Assembly (NCBI RefSeq): GCF_900114115.1 | Contig: NZ_FORX01000015.1 | Location: 1-64,000 of the forward strand | Direction of reading: 5' to 3' | Length of the DNA: 64,000 bases | Source: Desulfomicrobium apsheronum | Lineage (GTDB): Bacteria > Desulfobacterota > Desulfovibrionia > Desulfovibrionales > Desulfomicrobiaceae | Shown: piece after piece, positions 54,567-63,915 of the stretch | How the letters are laid out: every line of letters begins with the position of its first letter | Position numbering within the stretch: the stretch's first letter is position 1 | Notes under the pieces: generated by a model | The model's database searches: none | What the model saw: only the letters and a program-made list of their open reading frames with translations | What the model was told of the DNA's origin: nothing | Translations under genes and position numbers: made by a program

Positions 54567-56210
54567 CTAGTCCTGCTTGGGCTTTTGCTTCTGTTCAAAC
54601 ATCAGCTCCGACAGGATGGAGCTGAAACGCGAGTTGATGGCCAGCAGGCTGCCGCGAATCTCGACCTGGTTGGTCATGCCTATGCGCTGCAGGTATTCGA
54701 CCCGGTCCTGAACCTGGGCCAGCTTTCCGGCGGTCTCCTCCAGCAGGTACTCCCAGTCGATGCGCGGAGCGGCCAGGGTCGGGCGTGCGGTCAGCTCGAA
54801 GCGCCCGCCCTTTTCGAGCAGACATTCATCCAAATAGTCCGGAATGTGCACGGTCAGCTTGAATTTCTCCCGGATCAGTTCGGCCAGGACCTTTTGCCCC
54901 GAATGCTCGCCGTGAACCAGATAGACCTGCACCTCGGGGTTGCGGAAATGAGACAGCCAATCCAGGATCTGGGTCTGCCCGGCATGGCCCGAAAAACCGC
55001 CGATGGTGAAGACCTTGGCCTTGACCGACAGCTCCTCCCCCAGAATCCGGATGCTCTTGGCTCCGTCGACGATGCGGCGGCCCGGCGTGCCTTCGGCCTG
55101 GAAGCCCACGAAAACTATGGACGCGCCCGGTTTCCAGATGTTGTGACGCAAATGGTGCTTGATGCGCCCGGCGTTGGCCATGCCGCTGCCGGCGATGACG
55201 ATGGCCGGTTCCTGGGACACGTTGATGGCCCGCGACTCGTCGGGGGTCAGGGTGAAACGCAGGTTGGGCAGCTCCAGCGGATTCTTGCCATCCCTGACCA
55301 GTTCCTTGGTCTCCTGGTCGTAGTAGTCCCAGTGACGCCGAAAAATCTCCGTGGCCTTGATGGCCAGGGGGCTGTCCACATAGACGGGCATGTCGTCCGG
55401 CAGCAGACCTTCCTGGTGCAGAAGATGAAAACTGTAGAGCAGCTCCTGGGTGCGTTCCACGGCAAATGCCGGAATGATGACCTTTTCCCCGCGTTCATAG
55501 CTGTAGGCGATGGCCTCGGCCAGTTCCTGCCTGCTCTGGGTCTCGTTCTTGTGATTGCGCGCGCCGTAGGTCGATTCCAGAAAAAGAAAGTCCGCCGTCT
55601 CCACGGTCTGGGGGTTGGGCACCAGCAGCTGGTTGGGACGCCCGAGATCGCCGGAGAAAACCAGCTTGGTCTCCTCGTCCCCTTCCTTGACCCACAATTC
55701 GATGAACGCCGATCCCAGAATATGTCCGGCGTCGTTGAAGATCACGCGGATGCCCGGGGCCGGCTCAAAGACCTGATTGTACTCCTGGGTCTTCAGCTGC
55801 CGGAGGGCTTTCTGGGCATCCTCCACCTTGTAGAGCGGCTCCACCGGCGGAGCGCCGACCCGCTGCTTCTTGGTGCTGCGCCATTGGGCTTCCGTCTCCT
55901 GGATGCGGGCGCTGTCTTCGAGCATGATCCCAAGCAGGTCCTTGGTCGGGGCCGTGGTGTAGACCGAGCCCTTGAAGCCCTGGGAGACCAGGCGCGGAAG
56001 CAGGCCGGAGTGATCGATGTGCGCATGCGTGAGCAGGATGAAATCCAGGGATTCGGGACGATACATGCCGTTCTCGTCCCAGTTGCGTCCCTCGATGCTC
56101 CTGTTGCCCTGATGCATGCCGCAATCTATGGCGAATCGGGCGTGCTCGCATTCGAGCACATAACAAGAGCCTGTCACGGTGCGAGCCGCGCCAAGAAAAG
56201 TTATCTTCAT
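54567..56210 (-). CDS. MBL-fold beta-CASP RNA-processing nuclease-like protein
   Basis: A 547-residue protein. The metallo-beta-lactamase core has TVTGSCYVLE, the metal-binding LTHAHIDHSGLLPRLV and SGDLGRPNQ. The beta-CASP region is recognisable by GSGMANAGRIKHHL, which ends in the HxxH-type segment, and by VYLVHGEHSGQKVLAEL. This is the CPSF73/RNase J-like YSH1 branch, involved in RNA endonuclease or exonuclease activity; a C-terminal extension of about 60 residues is predicted helical. AGGGAG lies upstream of ATG 56210. It heads the run with rsmD, coaD and miaA, all RNA or CoA related; whether it is truly co-regulated is inferred from spacing. Confidence 0.9.
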   Translation of the reverse strand: MKITFLGAARTVTGSCYVLECEHARFAIDCGMHQGNRSIEGRNWDENGMYRPESLDFILLTHAHIDHSGLLPRLVSQGFKGSVYTTAPTKDLLGIMLEDSARIQETEAQWRSTKKQRVGAPPVEPLYKVEDAQKALRQLKTQEYNQVFEPAPGIRVIFNDAGHILGSAFIELWVKEGDEETKLVFSGDLGRPNQLLVPNPQTVETADFLFLESTYGARNHKNETQSRQELAEAIAYSYERGEKVIIPAFAVERTQELLYSFHLLHQEGLLPDDMPVYVDSPLAIKATEIFRRHWDYYDQETKELVRDGKNPLELPNLRFTLTPDESRAINVSQEPAIVIAGSGMANAGRIKHHLRHNIWKPGASIVFVGFQAEGTPGRRIVDGAKSIRILGEELSVKAKVFTIGGFSGHAGQTQILDWLSHFRNPEVQVYLVHGEHSGQKVLAELIREKFKLTVHIPDYLDECLLEKGGRFELTARPTLAAPRIDWEYLLEETAGKLAQVQDRVEYLQRIGMTNQVEIRGSLLAINSRFSSILSELMFEQKQKPKQD

Positions 56211-56359
56211 AAATTTCTCCCTGTATTTCAGATAGATACATCAAGGCCAAAATATCAGCCCATTGCCCTGCTCCATCCGCTTGTGCTAGCGCTCCCCGGA
56301 TAAGAACACATCAAGGCCCACGGCCGTGAAACAACCCTTTTCCACACAAAGACCACATC

Positions 56360-57211
56360 ATGATCAATCTGGACAAACTCAGCGACCGCGACCTGCCTCC
56401 CTTGAAACCCATGGTCCTCAGGCTGTGGCAGCTCCTGAACGCCCAGAATACACGCCTGCAGGAAATCGTCGAGGCCATGAGCGCGGAACCGGTGCTCTGC
56501 GCCCGGATCATGGCCATCTCCAACTCGCCCTTGTACCGGGGGCTGGAGGAAATCAACAGCCCGCAAAAGGCGCTGGTCCGGCTGGGCTTAAACGAGGTCA
56601 AAGGAATCGTCTACTATTTGACCCTCTCCGATTCCGTGCGCAAAAACGCCTTTCCGCCCTCGTTCTCGGTGCGCAAATTCTGGACACACAGCCTGAGCAC
56701 CGCGCTATTGTGCAAAAAACTGGCCCAGTTCTATCCACACCTTTTCCCCATGACCCCGGAGGAGCAGGACAGCACCTACCTGGCCGGACTGCTGCATGAC
56801 ATCGGCTACGTAGTCATGGCCTCTCTGCTGCCGGGGGAATTCACGACCATGACCAAACTCTGGGAAGCGGGAGGGAATCCGCCCCTTGAGATCGAGGATG
56901 AACTCTTCGGCGTCAGCCACCCCATCCTGAGCGCCAAGGCGCTCAAATTGTGGAAATTTCCGAAAAATGTCCAGCTTGCGGTATATGCCCACCACCGCGC
57001 CATTTCCGACGATTCCCCACCGCCGGCCATCATGCTCCTGAAGCTCGCCGATTATCTGGCCACGGAGACGGGGTACCATTTCAATCCCATGTTTACGGCT
57101 GAACTCAAACGCCTGACCATTCCCGTCTTCCTCCTGGAGAACGACTTCCAGCCGGTGATCGAGGAAGTGGCGCTGAAAGTGGAGATGCTGGTCAGCCAGG
57201 CCTTCGATTGA
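56360..57211 (+). CDS. HDOD domain protein
   Basis: A 283-residue protein that is one HDOD domain, a catalytically degenerate HD relative used in signalling. Core features are LPPLKPMVLRLWQLL, then AEPVLCARIMAISNSPLYRG, SVRKFWTHSLSTALLCKKLA, LAGLLHDIGYVVMASL and the helix KNVQLAVYAHHRAIS. Its HD dyad (LLHDIG) is present although HDOD members usually lack full metal-ligand sets. The start at 56360 has no clear RBS; an alternative is not evident. It stands between the MBL gene (minus) and the degenerate REC-GGDEF gene (minus, convergent). Confidence 0.85.
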   Translation: MINLDKLSDRDLPPLKPMVLRLWQLLNAQNTRLQEIVEAMSAEPVLCARIMAISNSPLYRGLEEINSPQKALVRLGLNEVKGIVYYLTLSDSVRKNAFPPSFSVRKFWTHSLSTALLCKKLAQFYPHLFPMTPEEQDSTYLAGLLHDIGYVVMASLLPGEFTTMTKLWEAGGNPPLEIEDELFGVSHPILSAKALKLWKFPKNVQLAVYAHHRAISDDSPPPAIMLLKLADYLATETGYHFNPMFTAELKRLTIPVFLLENDFQPVIEEVALKVEMLVSQAFD

Positions 57212-57214
57212 CGA

Positions 57215-58195
57215 TCAGTCCTTGGGGGCGAGCGTCAGCGCGACCTGAAGGTTGAGATCCACGGTGCCGGTGTAACCCATGATCCCCTCGGACATGGGTT
57301 CGGTCATCTTCTCGCGCAGCCAGCCCCACAGCACATCGCCGGTACGCCCGAACTGCCTGTAGTCCCCGCGCACGCGCACGCACAGATAACGCGCCGCCAG
57401 GGAAACGTGAGTTGATGGTTCCGTGTTTTCCTGAAATTGGTACTCGCTGATGACCGAGGCCAGACGCGCCAGAAGAAAGCGCGTCCCCTCCTCGTTGAGG
57501 TCGGGAGAAATGAGGCACAGAAAACCGTTGTTCATGGATGCCAGACGGTCATAATTGCGCAGCTGCCTTCTGAGCGACGACCAGATCCCGTCCCTGAACC
57601 ATTCCAGCCAGGCCTCCCCATAGCTGACGCGCAGGCCGCCAAGGCCCGGCACGGCAAGAATGCTCATGGAAAGCCAGCCCTCTCTGCGGCCGATGCGATT
57701 GACCTCCTCAAGGAGGAACGTGCGCAATCCTTCCGGGGTCAAAAGGCCGGTCTCGGTGTCAAGAAGCCGGGACGCTCCGAAGTCGCGACACACGGACATG
57801 GCGCGCAGGCCGCGCTTGATCTTCCATTCGAGTTCAAGATCCATCCATGTTCCGAGCATGTAGTCATCGATGTCGTCGGCGCTGGTGAAGACAGTTACCA
57901 GATCCTCTTCAGGGCCAACCAGGATGATGTAGGCGGGAGCCAGGGAACGCCGGGTCTCACGGGCCCGCACCAGGGCGCAGAGTTCCAGGCCCGAGATGTC
58001 GATGCCGCGAGAGGCGACCAGCAGGCAATCGTATTCGGTGTCCTCGCTCACGGCCAGGGCCTTGAGGTGGCCGCGCTCATGGTCGACCTGCACATCAAGC
58101 CGTTCAAGCACGATCATCATTTCCCGTGCGAGGTCCTCATCCGGTTCGACGACCAGAAATCGAAACCGGTCTTTTTCCAGGGGGGATGTACTCAT
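57215..58195 (-). CDS. Doubly degenerate REC-GGDEF protein
   Basis: A 326-residue protein. The N-terminal receiver-like domain (FRFLVVEPDEDLAREM) has Ala61 where the phosphoacceptor Asp should be (CLLVASRGIDISGLEL), and lacks the usual KPF-type lysine region. The C-terminal domain has the GGDEF-fold pattern (DTETGLLTPEGLRTFLLEEV) but reads MNNGF (221-225) in place of GGDEF, so it cannot make c-di-GMP. The protein may act as a receptor or scaffold for phosphorylation-independent signalling. Its stop is 3 bp from the convergent HDOD stop. Confidence 0.88.
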   Translation of the reverse strand: MSTSPLEKDRFRFLVVEPDEDLAREMMIVLERLDVQVDHERGHLKALAVSEDTEYDCLLVASRGIDISGLELCALVRARETRRSLAPAYIILVGPEEDLVTVFTSADDIDDYMLGTWMDLELEWKIKRGLRAMSVCRDFGASRLLDTETGLLTPEGLRTFLLEEVNRIGRREGWLSMSILAVPGLGGLRVSYGEAWLEWFRDGIWSSLRRQLRNYDRLASMNNGFLCLISPDLNEEGTRFLLARLASVISEYQFQENTEPSTHVSLAARYLCVRVRGDYRQFGRTGDVLWGWLREKMTEPMSEGIMGYTGTVDLNLQVALTLAPKD

Positions 58196-58371
58196 GCGTG
58201 CTTTCTCTGATTCCGGCAGATGTGAATGGAAAATCGCCTGGATTTGACAAGAGTTCCGGGTAGCAGACGAGCGGGCTCCTTGTCCACAAACCGGGCGCCG
58301 GGCCTCGCCTTAAGATTTTGCCCTTGGCCGCAATATTGTGTATTGAGCCCTGACTACAGCGGAAGCCATGC

Positions 58372-59070
58372 ATGCATAATCCATTCAAATCACTAGATAA
58401 AGACCCGTCACTGCGGTCCCGGCTCAAAAAAAAGCCCTCCCGTGGAAAAGCCGCGCCGTCCAACGCCGCGAGCCGTGACGACAAAGCCAGGGATCACACG
58501 TCCGAGGAAGACCTGTTTCTGCATGCCTTCTCCGACGTCCAGCCCCTGACCAAGGGCGGCCGCGATATCGCGGAAAAACCCAGACCCAGGGAAGTCGTCC
58601 CGCCGGAACCGCCCTCCTTTGCCCGCCTGCTGGAAGAAAACATCGAATTCGACATGGAGTACACCCACGAATTCATCACGGGACAGGTCCGAGGGCTGGA
58701 TGCCAAGATTTTCCGCAAGCTCAAAAACGGGGAATTCAGCATGCAGGGACACCTCGACCTGCACGGCATGAACACGGACCAGGCAAAAATCGCGGTGATT
58801 GACTTTTTGCGGCGAAGCTACATGGAAGGCAAACGCTGCGTGCTGCTCATCCCCGGGCGGGGACGCAATTCGCCCATGGGTCAGGGAGTGCTGCGACAGG
58901 AGCTGACCAACTGGCTGACCCAGGCCCCGCTCAAGCGGATCATCCTGGCCTTCACCACCGCGCTGCCCAAACATGGCGGAAGCGGGGCGGTCTACCTGCT
59001 CCTGCGTCAGGTGCGCAAGGACCAGGGCAAGATCGCCTGGGAAAACATCTTTACAGACCTTGACGGCTGA
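58372..59070 (+). CDS. Smr domain protein
   Basis: A 232-residue protein with a charged, disordered N-terminal half (LDKDPSLRSRLKKKPSRGKA) and a C-terminal Smr domain: HLDLHGMNTDQAKIAVIDFL, then LLIPGRGRNSPMGQGVLRQE and a terminal KHGGSGAVYLLLRQ. Smr domains are found in MutS2 and in stand-alone nucleases, where they act on branched or unusual nucleic acids and, in some, cleave stalled mRNA. The HG motif is present. It lies 33 bp upstream of ftsY on the same strand and may be co-transcribed. Confidence 0.9.
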   Translation: MHNPFKSLDKDPSLRSRLKKKPSRGKAAPSNAASRDDKARDHTSEEDLFLHAFSDVQPLTKGGRDIAEKPRPREVVPPEPPSFARLLEENIEFDMEYTHEFITGQVRGLDAKIFRKLKNGEFSMQGHLDLHGMNTDQAKIAVIDFLRRSYMEGKRCVLLIPGRGRNSPMGQGVLRQELTNWLTQAPLKRIILAFTTALPKHGGSGAVYLLLRQVRKDQGKIAWENIFTDLDG

Positions 59071-59103
59071 TTTTTTCGAACATCTCCACCAAAGGACCAG
59101 AAC

Positions 59104-60741
59104 ATGGGCTTTTTCTCACGCATAAAAAAACTCTGGGGAGCCGATGGCGAACCCCGGGACGAGGCGATATCGCCCCAGGCTCCTGAACAGGCTTCTGACC
59201 AGCCTCTGGAGCAGACTCCCGAACAGGCTCCCACACAGACTCCCTTGGCCGCGCCCACGATCCCGGAAATTGAAGAAGAACCCGAGGCGCAACCCCCGCA
59301 CGCGGACAGTCCCCCCCCTGCCCCGCCCGAACCGGAGCACGAGGCCCAGCCCGCCGCAAGAGCGGACGCGCCCGGCGTGGACACCGAGGCACGCAAGGAA
59401 AGCGGATGGCGCAGACTGTTCGGACTGGGCGGCAAGACCGAAGAAAAGGCGCCCGCCGCTGAAAGCGCGCCCCGGGAAGAACCCAGGCCCGCTCCTGCCG
59501 CCGAAATGCTCTTCCAGGAGAAACCAGTCGCCAGGGACGAGCTTGCGCCCTGGCAGAAATCCCTGCAACAGGCCCTGGGCGAAGCAGAGCCGAAACTCTC
59601 GACCTGGATGGTTCATATCCTGGACGGAGTGACCAGGCGCGGCGATGTCCTGTGGGAGCGGCTCAGGTTTCTTTTTGCCCAGCTCGAAGTGCCGGCCGAG
59701 GAAGCGCAGGACTTCATCCGCCGCTTCGATAAATGGCTCCTGGACATGGAGTACGACCATGTCGACGAGTTCCGCTCCGAGTTGCAGTACCGCATGGCCC
59801 TGGCCCTGGAGCTTGAAGACGAGGAAGACGAGCGCAACAGACTTTTCCTGAAGCTCTCTGCGGGCCTTGGCAAGACCCGCGAACAGCTCACCATGCGCAT
59901 CGACCAGCTCCTGTCCATGACCGGTAAATACGACGACGCGTTCTGGGAGGAACTGGAAGAAATCCTGCTCATGGCCGACGTGGGCGTAAACGCCACCCAG
60001 GAACTTTCAAAGCGCCTGCGGCCCAAGCTGCGCCAGGCCGCTGAAAGGGACGCGGCAACCTTCAAGACCCTCATGAAGGAAGAGCTGGCCTCCGTCTTCA
60101 TCGAACCCAAGACGCCAAAGATCCCCCAGCTCCCGGAAGTGGTGCTCATGATCGGCGTCAACGGCGCGGGCAAGACCACCACCATCGCCAAGCTGGCCCA
60201 TCGCGCCCAGATGCAGGGCCGCAAGGTCCTGGTCGCGGCCGGGGACACGTTCCGCGCGGCGGCCATCGAACAGCTCCAGGTCTGGTCCAAGCGGGTCGGA
60301 GCCGGGTTCTACGCCAAGGCGCACGGCAGCGATCCGGCAGCCGTTGCCTTTGAAGCCGTGGAATATGCCATGCGGGAAGGGTACGATCTGGTCTTTGTGG
60401 ATACGGCCGGACGCCTGCAAACCAAGCACAATCTCATGGAAGAGCTCAAAAAAATAAACAGGGTCCTGGGCAAGAAGCTTGAAGGCGCGCCGCACCGCAC
60501 CATCCTGGTGCTGGACTCGACCACCGGCCAGAACGCCCTGTCCCAGGTCAAGCTCTTTTCCCAGGCATCGCCCGTGGACGAGATCGTGCTGACCAAGCTG
60601 GACGGAACGGCCAAGGGCGGAATCATCGTGGCCATCGCGCTCGAATTCAAGATCCCCATCAGCTTTGTCGGCCTGGGAGAAAAAATGGAAGACCTGCGCC
60701 CCTTCTCGGGCCAGGAATTCGCCAGCGCCCTTTTCGATTGA
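59104..60741 (+). CDS. ftsY: Signal recognition particle receptor FtsY
   Basis: A 545-residue GTPase that docks SRP-ribosome complexes at the membrane. The first about 150 residues are acidic and proline/glutamate-rich with repeated PEQ(A/T)-like steps (QAPEQASDQPLEQTPEQ), the A-domain. The NG core has the G1 loop GVNGAGKTTTIAKLAH, G3 DTAGRLQTKHNLMEEL and G4 TKLDGTAKGG, ending MEDLRPFSGQEFASALFD. It is longer than E. coli FtsY (497) because of the A-domain. AAGGA lies upstream of ATG 59104. Confidence 0.96.
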   Translation: MGFFSRIKKLWGADGEPRDEAISPQAPEQASDQPLEQTPEQAPTQTPLAAPTIPEIEEEPEAQPPHADSPPPAPPEPEHEAQPAARADAPGVDTEARKESGWRRLFGLGGKTEEKAPAAESAPREEPRPAPAAEMLFQEKPVARDELAPWQKSLQQALGEAEPKLSTWMVHILDGVTRRGDVLWERLRFLFAQLEVPAEEAQDFIRRFDKWLLDMEYDHVDEFRSELQYRMALALELEDEEDERNRLFLKLSAGLGKTREQLTMRIDQLLSMTGKYDDAFWEELEEILLMADVGVNATQELSKRLRPKLRQAAERDAATFKTLMKEELASVFIEPKTPKIPQLPEVVLMIGVNGAGKTTTIAKLAHRAQMQGRKVLVAAGDTFRAAAIEQLQVWSKRVGAGFYAKAHGSDPAAVAFEAVEYAMREGYDLVFVDTAGRLQTKHNLMEELKKINRVLGKKLEGAPHRTILVLDSTTGQNALSQVKLFSQASPVDEIVLTKLDGTAKGGIIVAIALEFKIPISFVGLGEKMEDLRPFSGQEFASALFD

Positions 60742-60747
60742 ACCCGT

Positions 60748-60771
60748 GCGGGCAGGGGACACCCTGCCCGC
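60748..60771 (+). terminator. Hairpin terminator after ftsY
   Basis: A 10-bp perfect stem with arms GCGGGCAGGG (60748-60757) and CCCTGCCCGC (60762-60771), tetraloop GACA. No T-tract follows, so it may also act as a convergent terminator for the minus-strand DUF1499 gene ending at 60776. Confidence 0.6.
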
Positions 60772-60775
60772 GTCA

Positions 60776-61201
60776 CTACCCTTCGGTCGGGGGCGTCGCG
60801 GACAACGCCTTGCGCAGCTTCTCCACCCTGCGCCGATTCGCCCCCATGTCCCACCAACCGACCCGAGACGCCGACCGAACCTGAACGACGTCGCCGTCCT
60901 GCCTGCACTCCAGATCATCCACAAAGCCGAAGATGCGGGAACGAAATGTCGCGTGCAGATACCCCGTTTCCTCGCCCTCGATACTCCCGCCCAGGGAAAC
61001 TATGGCCAGACGCAGACGCTCCCATCCATCTTCACCCTGTACAACGAACGGCGGCGCATCGCCTTCGGGCGCCTCTGACGAGATGCAGTTGGGAGAGGCC
61101 GGGCATGGCCGCAGGTGGCCGTTCTCAAGCCCTTTACCGTCAGCCGCGGAGCAGGATGCAAGGCCAAGACAGACAAGGATCGCCAGACAGGACTTTTTCA
61201 T
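60776..61201 (-). CDS. DUF1499 family lipoprotein
   Basis: A 141-residue protein. A signal peptide ends LGLASCSAADG, whose LASC lipobox predicts lipid anchoring. The DUF1499 core CPASPNCISSEAPEG, then GYLHATFRSRIFGFVDDLEC and VVQVRSASRVGWWDMGANRR is clear. The family is of unknown function, common in Proteobacteria and plants. The stop lies close to the ftsY hairpin and convergent gene end. Confidence 0.9.
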   Translation of the reverse strand: MKKSCLAILVCLGLASCSAADGKGLENGHLRPCPASPNCISSEAPEGDAPPFVVQGEDGWERLRLAIVSLGGSIEGEETGYLHATFRSRIFGFVDDLECRQDGDVVQVRSASRVGWWDMGANRRRVEKLRKALSATPPTEG

Positions 61202-61267
61202 TCGCTTTCCCCCCTTGTTTCACGGTTTGGCTTCCCCGGATGGCAGGGTGCGGAATTTTGGCGGATC

Positions 61268-62113
61268 TCAATCGGAATCGAAATCCGAAGCGACGTTCTC
61301 CACCAGTTCGTGATCGACGCAGGGCCAATCCGGCAAGAGCGAAGCCGTGAAACCCGGCATCTCAAGACGCCAGTGATGCAGATAAAGCCCGCCGGGTTCG
61401 CCCGCGCCGTAAACCGGATCACCGATCAGCGCGTGCCCGGCATAGGCCAGATGGGCGCGGATCTGATGCCTGCGGCCTTTCAGGATTCTCACCAGCAGCA
61501 ACGTGTCGTCCCCAACCTGACACACCGCGCGGGCCCGGGTCCAGCGCAGGGGTTCGTCCTCTTCCGTGGTCACACGCACGATACGGCGCTTGTCATCCAG
61601 AATCCGTTCCCTTGAATCCAACCCCTGAACGACGCCACGGGCCAAAGCCAGATACCACTTGCGGACCTGCCCGGCGTCCTGCCGGCTCTTGTAAGCCGAT
61701 GCGGACTCCTGATCGCAGGCGGCCAGGACCAGGCCGCTGGTCAGATGATCCAGGCGGTTGAGCAGCTCCCAGCCATCAAGCCCGAGCCCGGGCATACAGG
61801 ACTCAAGACACGAAGCGCCCCGACCCGCCACCGTATGCAGGCCGCCCGGCTTGAACAGGGCCGCAAAGCTCTCATTGCTGGTCACGAGGCGAACATCGCG
61901 GCAGTCCGTGGCGGCATCCTCGGACATCGTCAGAAGGACATGCTGGCCAGGCCGGATGAGCACGCCCTTGGCGCACGGGCGGTCATCGACCAGCACTTGC
62001 CCAGCCTCGATCAGGGCCCGGCAGCGCCTGACGCCAAGCCCCAGATGCTGGGCCAGGGCCTTGTCCAGTCGGACCGGCGGAAGGTCTTCGGAATAAAAAA
62101 AGGAATTTGTCAT
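61268..62113 (-). CDS. RluA-family pseudouridine synthase
   Basis: A 281-residue enzyme with an N-terminal S4 RNA-binding domain (RLDKALAQHLGLGVRRCRAL) and a RluA catalytic domain. The catalytic Asp lies in LLNRLDHLTSGLVLAACD, and GRRHQIRAHLAYAGHALIGD is the conserved C-terminal motif. It isomerises uridine in 23S rRNA or tRNA; which target is not determined by this sequence. The start at 62113 lies 83 bp after the convergent-side HD-GYP gene's stop on the same strand; nothing else is in the gap. Confidence 0.92.
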   Translation of the reverse strand: MTNSFFYSEDLPPVRLDKALAQHLGLGVRRCRALIEAGQVLVDDRPCAKGVLIRPGQHVLLTMSEDAATDCRDVRLVTSNESFAALFKPGGLHTVAGRGASCLESCMPGLGLDGWELLNRLDHLTSGLVLAACDQESASAYKSRQDAGQVRKWYLALARGVVQGLDSRERILDDKRRIVRVTTEEDEPLRWTRARAVCQVGDDTLLLVRILKGRRHQIRAHLAYAGHALIGDPVYGAGEPGGLYLHHWRLEMPGFTASLLPDWPCVDHELVENVASDFDSD

Positions 62114-62196
62114 GAAGATGCCGATGAATCAGGCCGCAAGCCAAAAACATCGACCTGCCCCTGAAACCCTGGGTAATGAAGTGACGCGATCAGCCC

Positions 62197-63660
62197 TCAC
62201 TGCCGAGGAAAGCCGGGCTGCTCCTGTTCGACGATGGACATCCAGGTCGCGGTCAGATCCTTGTCCCATTGCGTGCCCGCCCCCCTGTCCAGGGCGTACA
62301 TGACCTTGCCCAGGGGCAGGGACTGGCGGTAGGCGCGGTTGGAAGTCATGGCCTCGTAACTGTCGACCAGGCAGATGATCCGCGCCATGAAAGGCACGGC
62401 GTCGCCCATCAGACCATCGGGATAGCCCTGGCCGTCCATGCGCTCATGATGGTGATAAATGATCTCCGTCACGTCGTTCATGGCGCCGACCTGCCCCAGA
62501 ATCTCCCGGCCCATGGAGCTGTGACGCTTCATGTTCTCATACTCGTCATCGGTCAGGGCGCCGGGCTTGTTCAGGATATGATCCGGGATGCCGATCTTTC
62601 CGATGTCATGGAGCATCCCGGCGATATGCAGCCGGTCAAGCTCCTTGCTTCCGAGCCCCAGCGTACGCCCCAGGCGGCAGGCATACTCGGCCACGCGCTC
62701 GGAGTGCCCACGGGTGTAATAATCCTTGAGTTCCACGGCCTGGGCAAAAGAGCGGATCACGTCCTGGTTCATGGTCCGCAGACGCGAATAGAGGTGGGAA
62801 TTCTGCAGGGCCGAAGCGGTATGCGAAGCGAAAACGCCCAGCAGTTGCAGATCCTGTTCGCAATAAAGCTGGTTTTCCCTGTCACGGACCAGCGTGATGA
62901 CCCCAATGCGCTTCTGCGGCAGATCCAGCGGCACGGCCATGATCGAATAGGGAAACCCGCCCGGGAACAGGGACGAATTGAAGGAAGATTGCTGCAGGGT
63001 GAGCTGATCAAGGAGATAGGACTTGCCCTGGCGCAGAATCCGCTCGCACAGTCTGGTCACGAAAAAGCGCAAGACCTCGTTGTTTTCGAGCAGGCTGCCC
63101 TGCATGAGGGTCGGCCCCTGCTCCAGCATTTCCGGCAGGAGCAGGCAGATCGCGTCGGGGGAGAAATTCTCGCGCAGGTGGATCAGAAACTCCTCAACCA
63201 CGGCCACATGATTGAGCTGGGCACCGAGCCGCTTGCTCAGACCCAGCATGCGCACCACGGCGGAGAGCTTCTCCTGCTCCTGACGGCTCCGGCGCTGTTC
63301 GAGAATGGTGCGCACCCGCAAAAGAAGATGCTTGATGTCGAAAGGTTTGGCGATGTAGTCCGCCGCGCCGTTCTTCATGATGTCCACGGCGGTTTCCGTG
63401 GTACCGTAGCCGGTCATGACCAGAAAATCCACGTCAAGCTGATGCTTGCGTATCTGGCTCAAGAGATCCTGACCATTCATGTCGGGCATGCGCAAATCGC
63501 TGATGACCAGATCAAAGGCACCCGTCCCGAGCTTTCCCAGAGCGTCCTGCCCATTGGTGGCCAAGGTCACGTCATAGCCGACGCCGGAAAGTGCTTCTTC
63601 GCAGATTTCCCTGAGCGCAGGTTCGTCATCCACCACCAGCACATGAAAAGCTGTAGTCAT
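62197..63660 (-). CDS. Response regulator with HD-GYP c-di-GMP phosphodiesterase domain
   Basis: A 487-residue protein. The receiver (VLVVDDEPALREIC, D55 in VISDLRMPDMNG) is followed by a GAF-like middle (about 150-300, with MAVPLDLPQKRIGVITLVRD) and a C-terminal HD-GYP domain with HDIGKIGIPDHIL (about 350) and HHERMDGQGYPDGL. The HD, HHE and GYP motifs are all intact, so c-di-GMP hydrolysis controlled by phosphorylation is likely. Start ATG 63660 follows GGAGGGG. It is at the end of the window, upstream of the tRNA-Pro gene on the other strand. Confidence 0.93.
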   Translation of the reverse strand: MTTAFHVLVVDDEPALREICEEALSGVGYDVTLATNGQDALGKLGTGAFDLVISDLRMPDMNGQDLLSQIRKHQLDVDFLVMTGYGTTETAVDIMKNGAADYIAKPFDIKHLLLRVRTILEQRRSRQEQEKLSAVVRMLGLSKRLGAQLNHVAVVEEFLIHLRENFSPDAICLLLPEMLEQGPTLMQGSLLENNEVLRFFVTRLCERILRQGKSYLLDQLTLQQSSFNSSLFPGGFPYSIMAVPLDLPQKRIGVITLVRDRENQLYCEQDLQLLGVFASHTASALQNSHLYSRLRTMNQDVIRSFAQAVELKDYYTRGHSERVAEYACRLGRTLGLGSKELDRLHIAGMLHDIGKIGIPDHILNKPGALTDDEYENMKRHSSMGREILGQVGAMNDVTEIIYHHHERMDGQGYPDGLMGDAVPFMARIICLVDSYEAMTSNRAYRQSLPLGKVMYALDRGAGTQWDKDLTATWMSIVEQEQPGFPRQ

Positions 63661-63787
63661 TTTCTCACCCCTCCGGAAAGATCGCAGGAACGCACGGGCT
63701 CATCCAGAGTTCGTAAATATTTGTGTACTCGCCCTTTTTAGTGAAAAAACAAAACTCTGACAACACGATGAAAAACAAAAATAATCC

Positions 63788-63816
63788 TTGCCAACCAAAA
63801 TCATCTTGGCTAGATA
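63788..63816 (+). promoter_or_regulatory. Candidate promoter of tRNA-Pro
   Basis: TTGCCA (63788-63793) and TAGATA (63811-63816) are separated by exactly 17 bp and end 13 bp before the tRNA 5' end. Match to consensus is 5/6 at -35 and moderate at -10. Confidence 0.45.
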
Positions 63817-63829
63817 GCATTTCCTCAAT

Positions 63830-63906
63830 CGGGATGTGGCTCAGGCTGGTAGAGCGCTGCGTTCGGGACGCAGAGACCGGAGGTTCAAATCCTCTCATCC
63901 CGACCA
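63830..63906 (+). tRNA. tRNA-Pro (anticodon CGG), CCA encoded
   Basis: The cloverleaf is complete: acceptor stem CGGGATG (63830-63836) with CATCCCG, D-stem GCTC/GAGC, anticodon stem CTGCG/CGCAG around loop TTCGGGA, giving anticodon CGG, and T-arm GGAGG-TTCAAAT-CCTCT. The discriminator A and CCA are encoded at 63903-63906. The final CCA is followed by TAAAAATC and a terminator. Confidence 0.97.
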
Positions 63907-63915
63907 TAAAAATCA

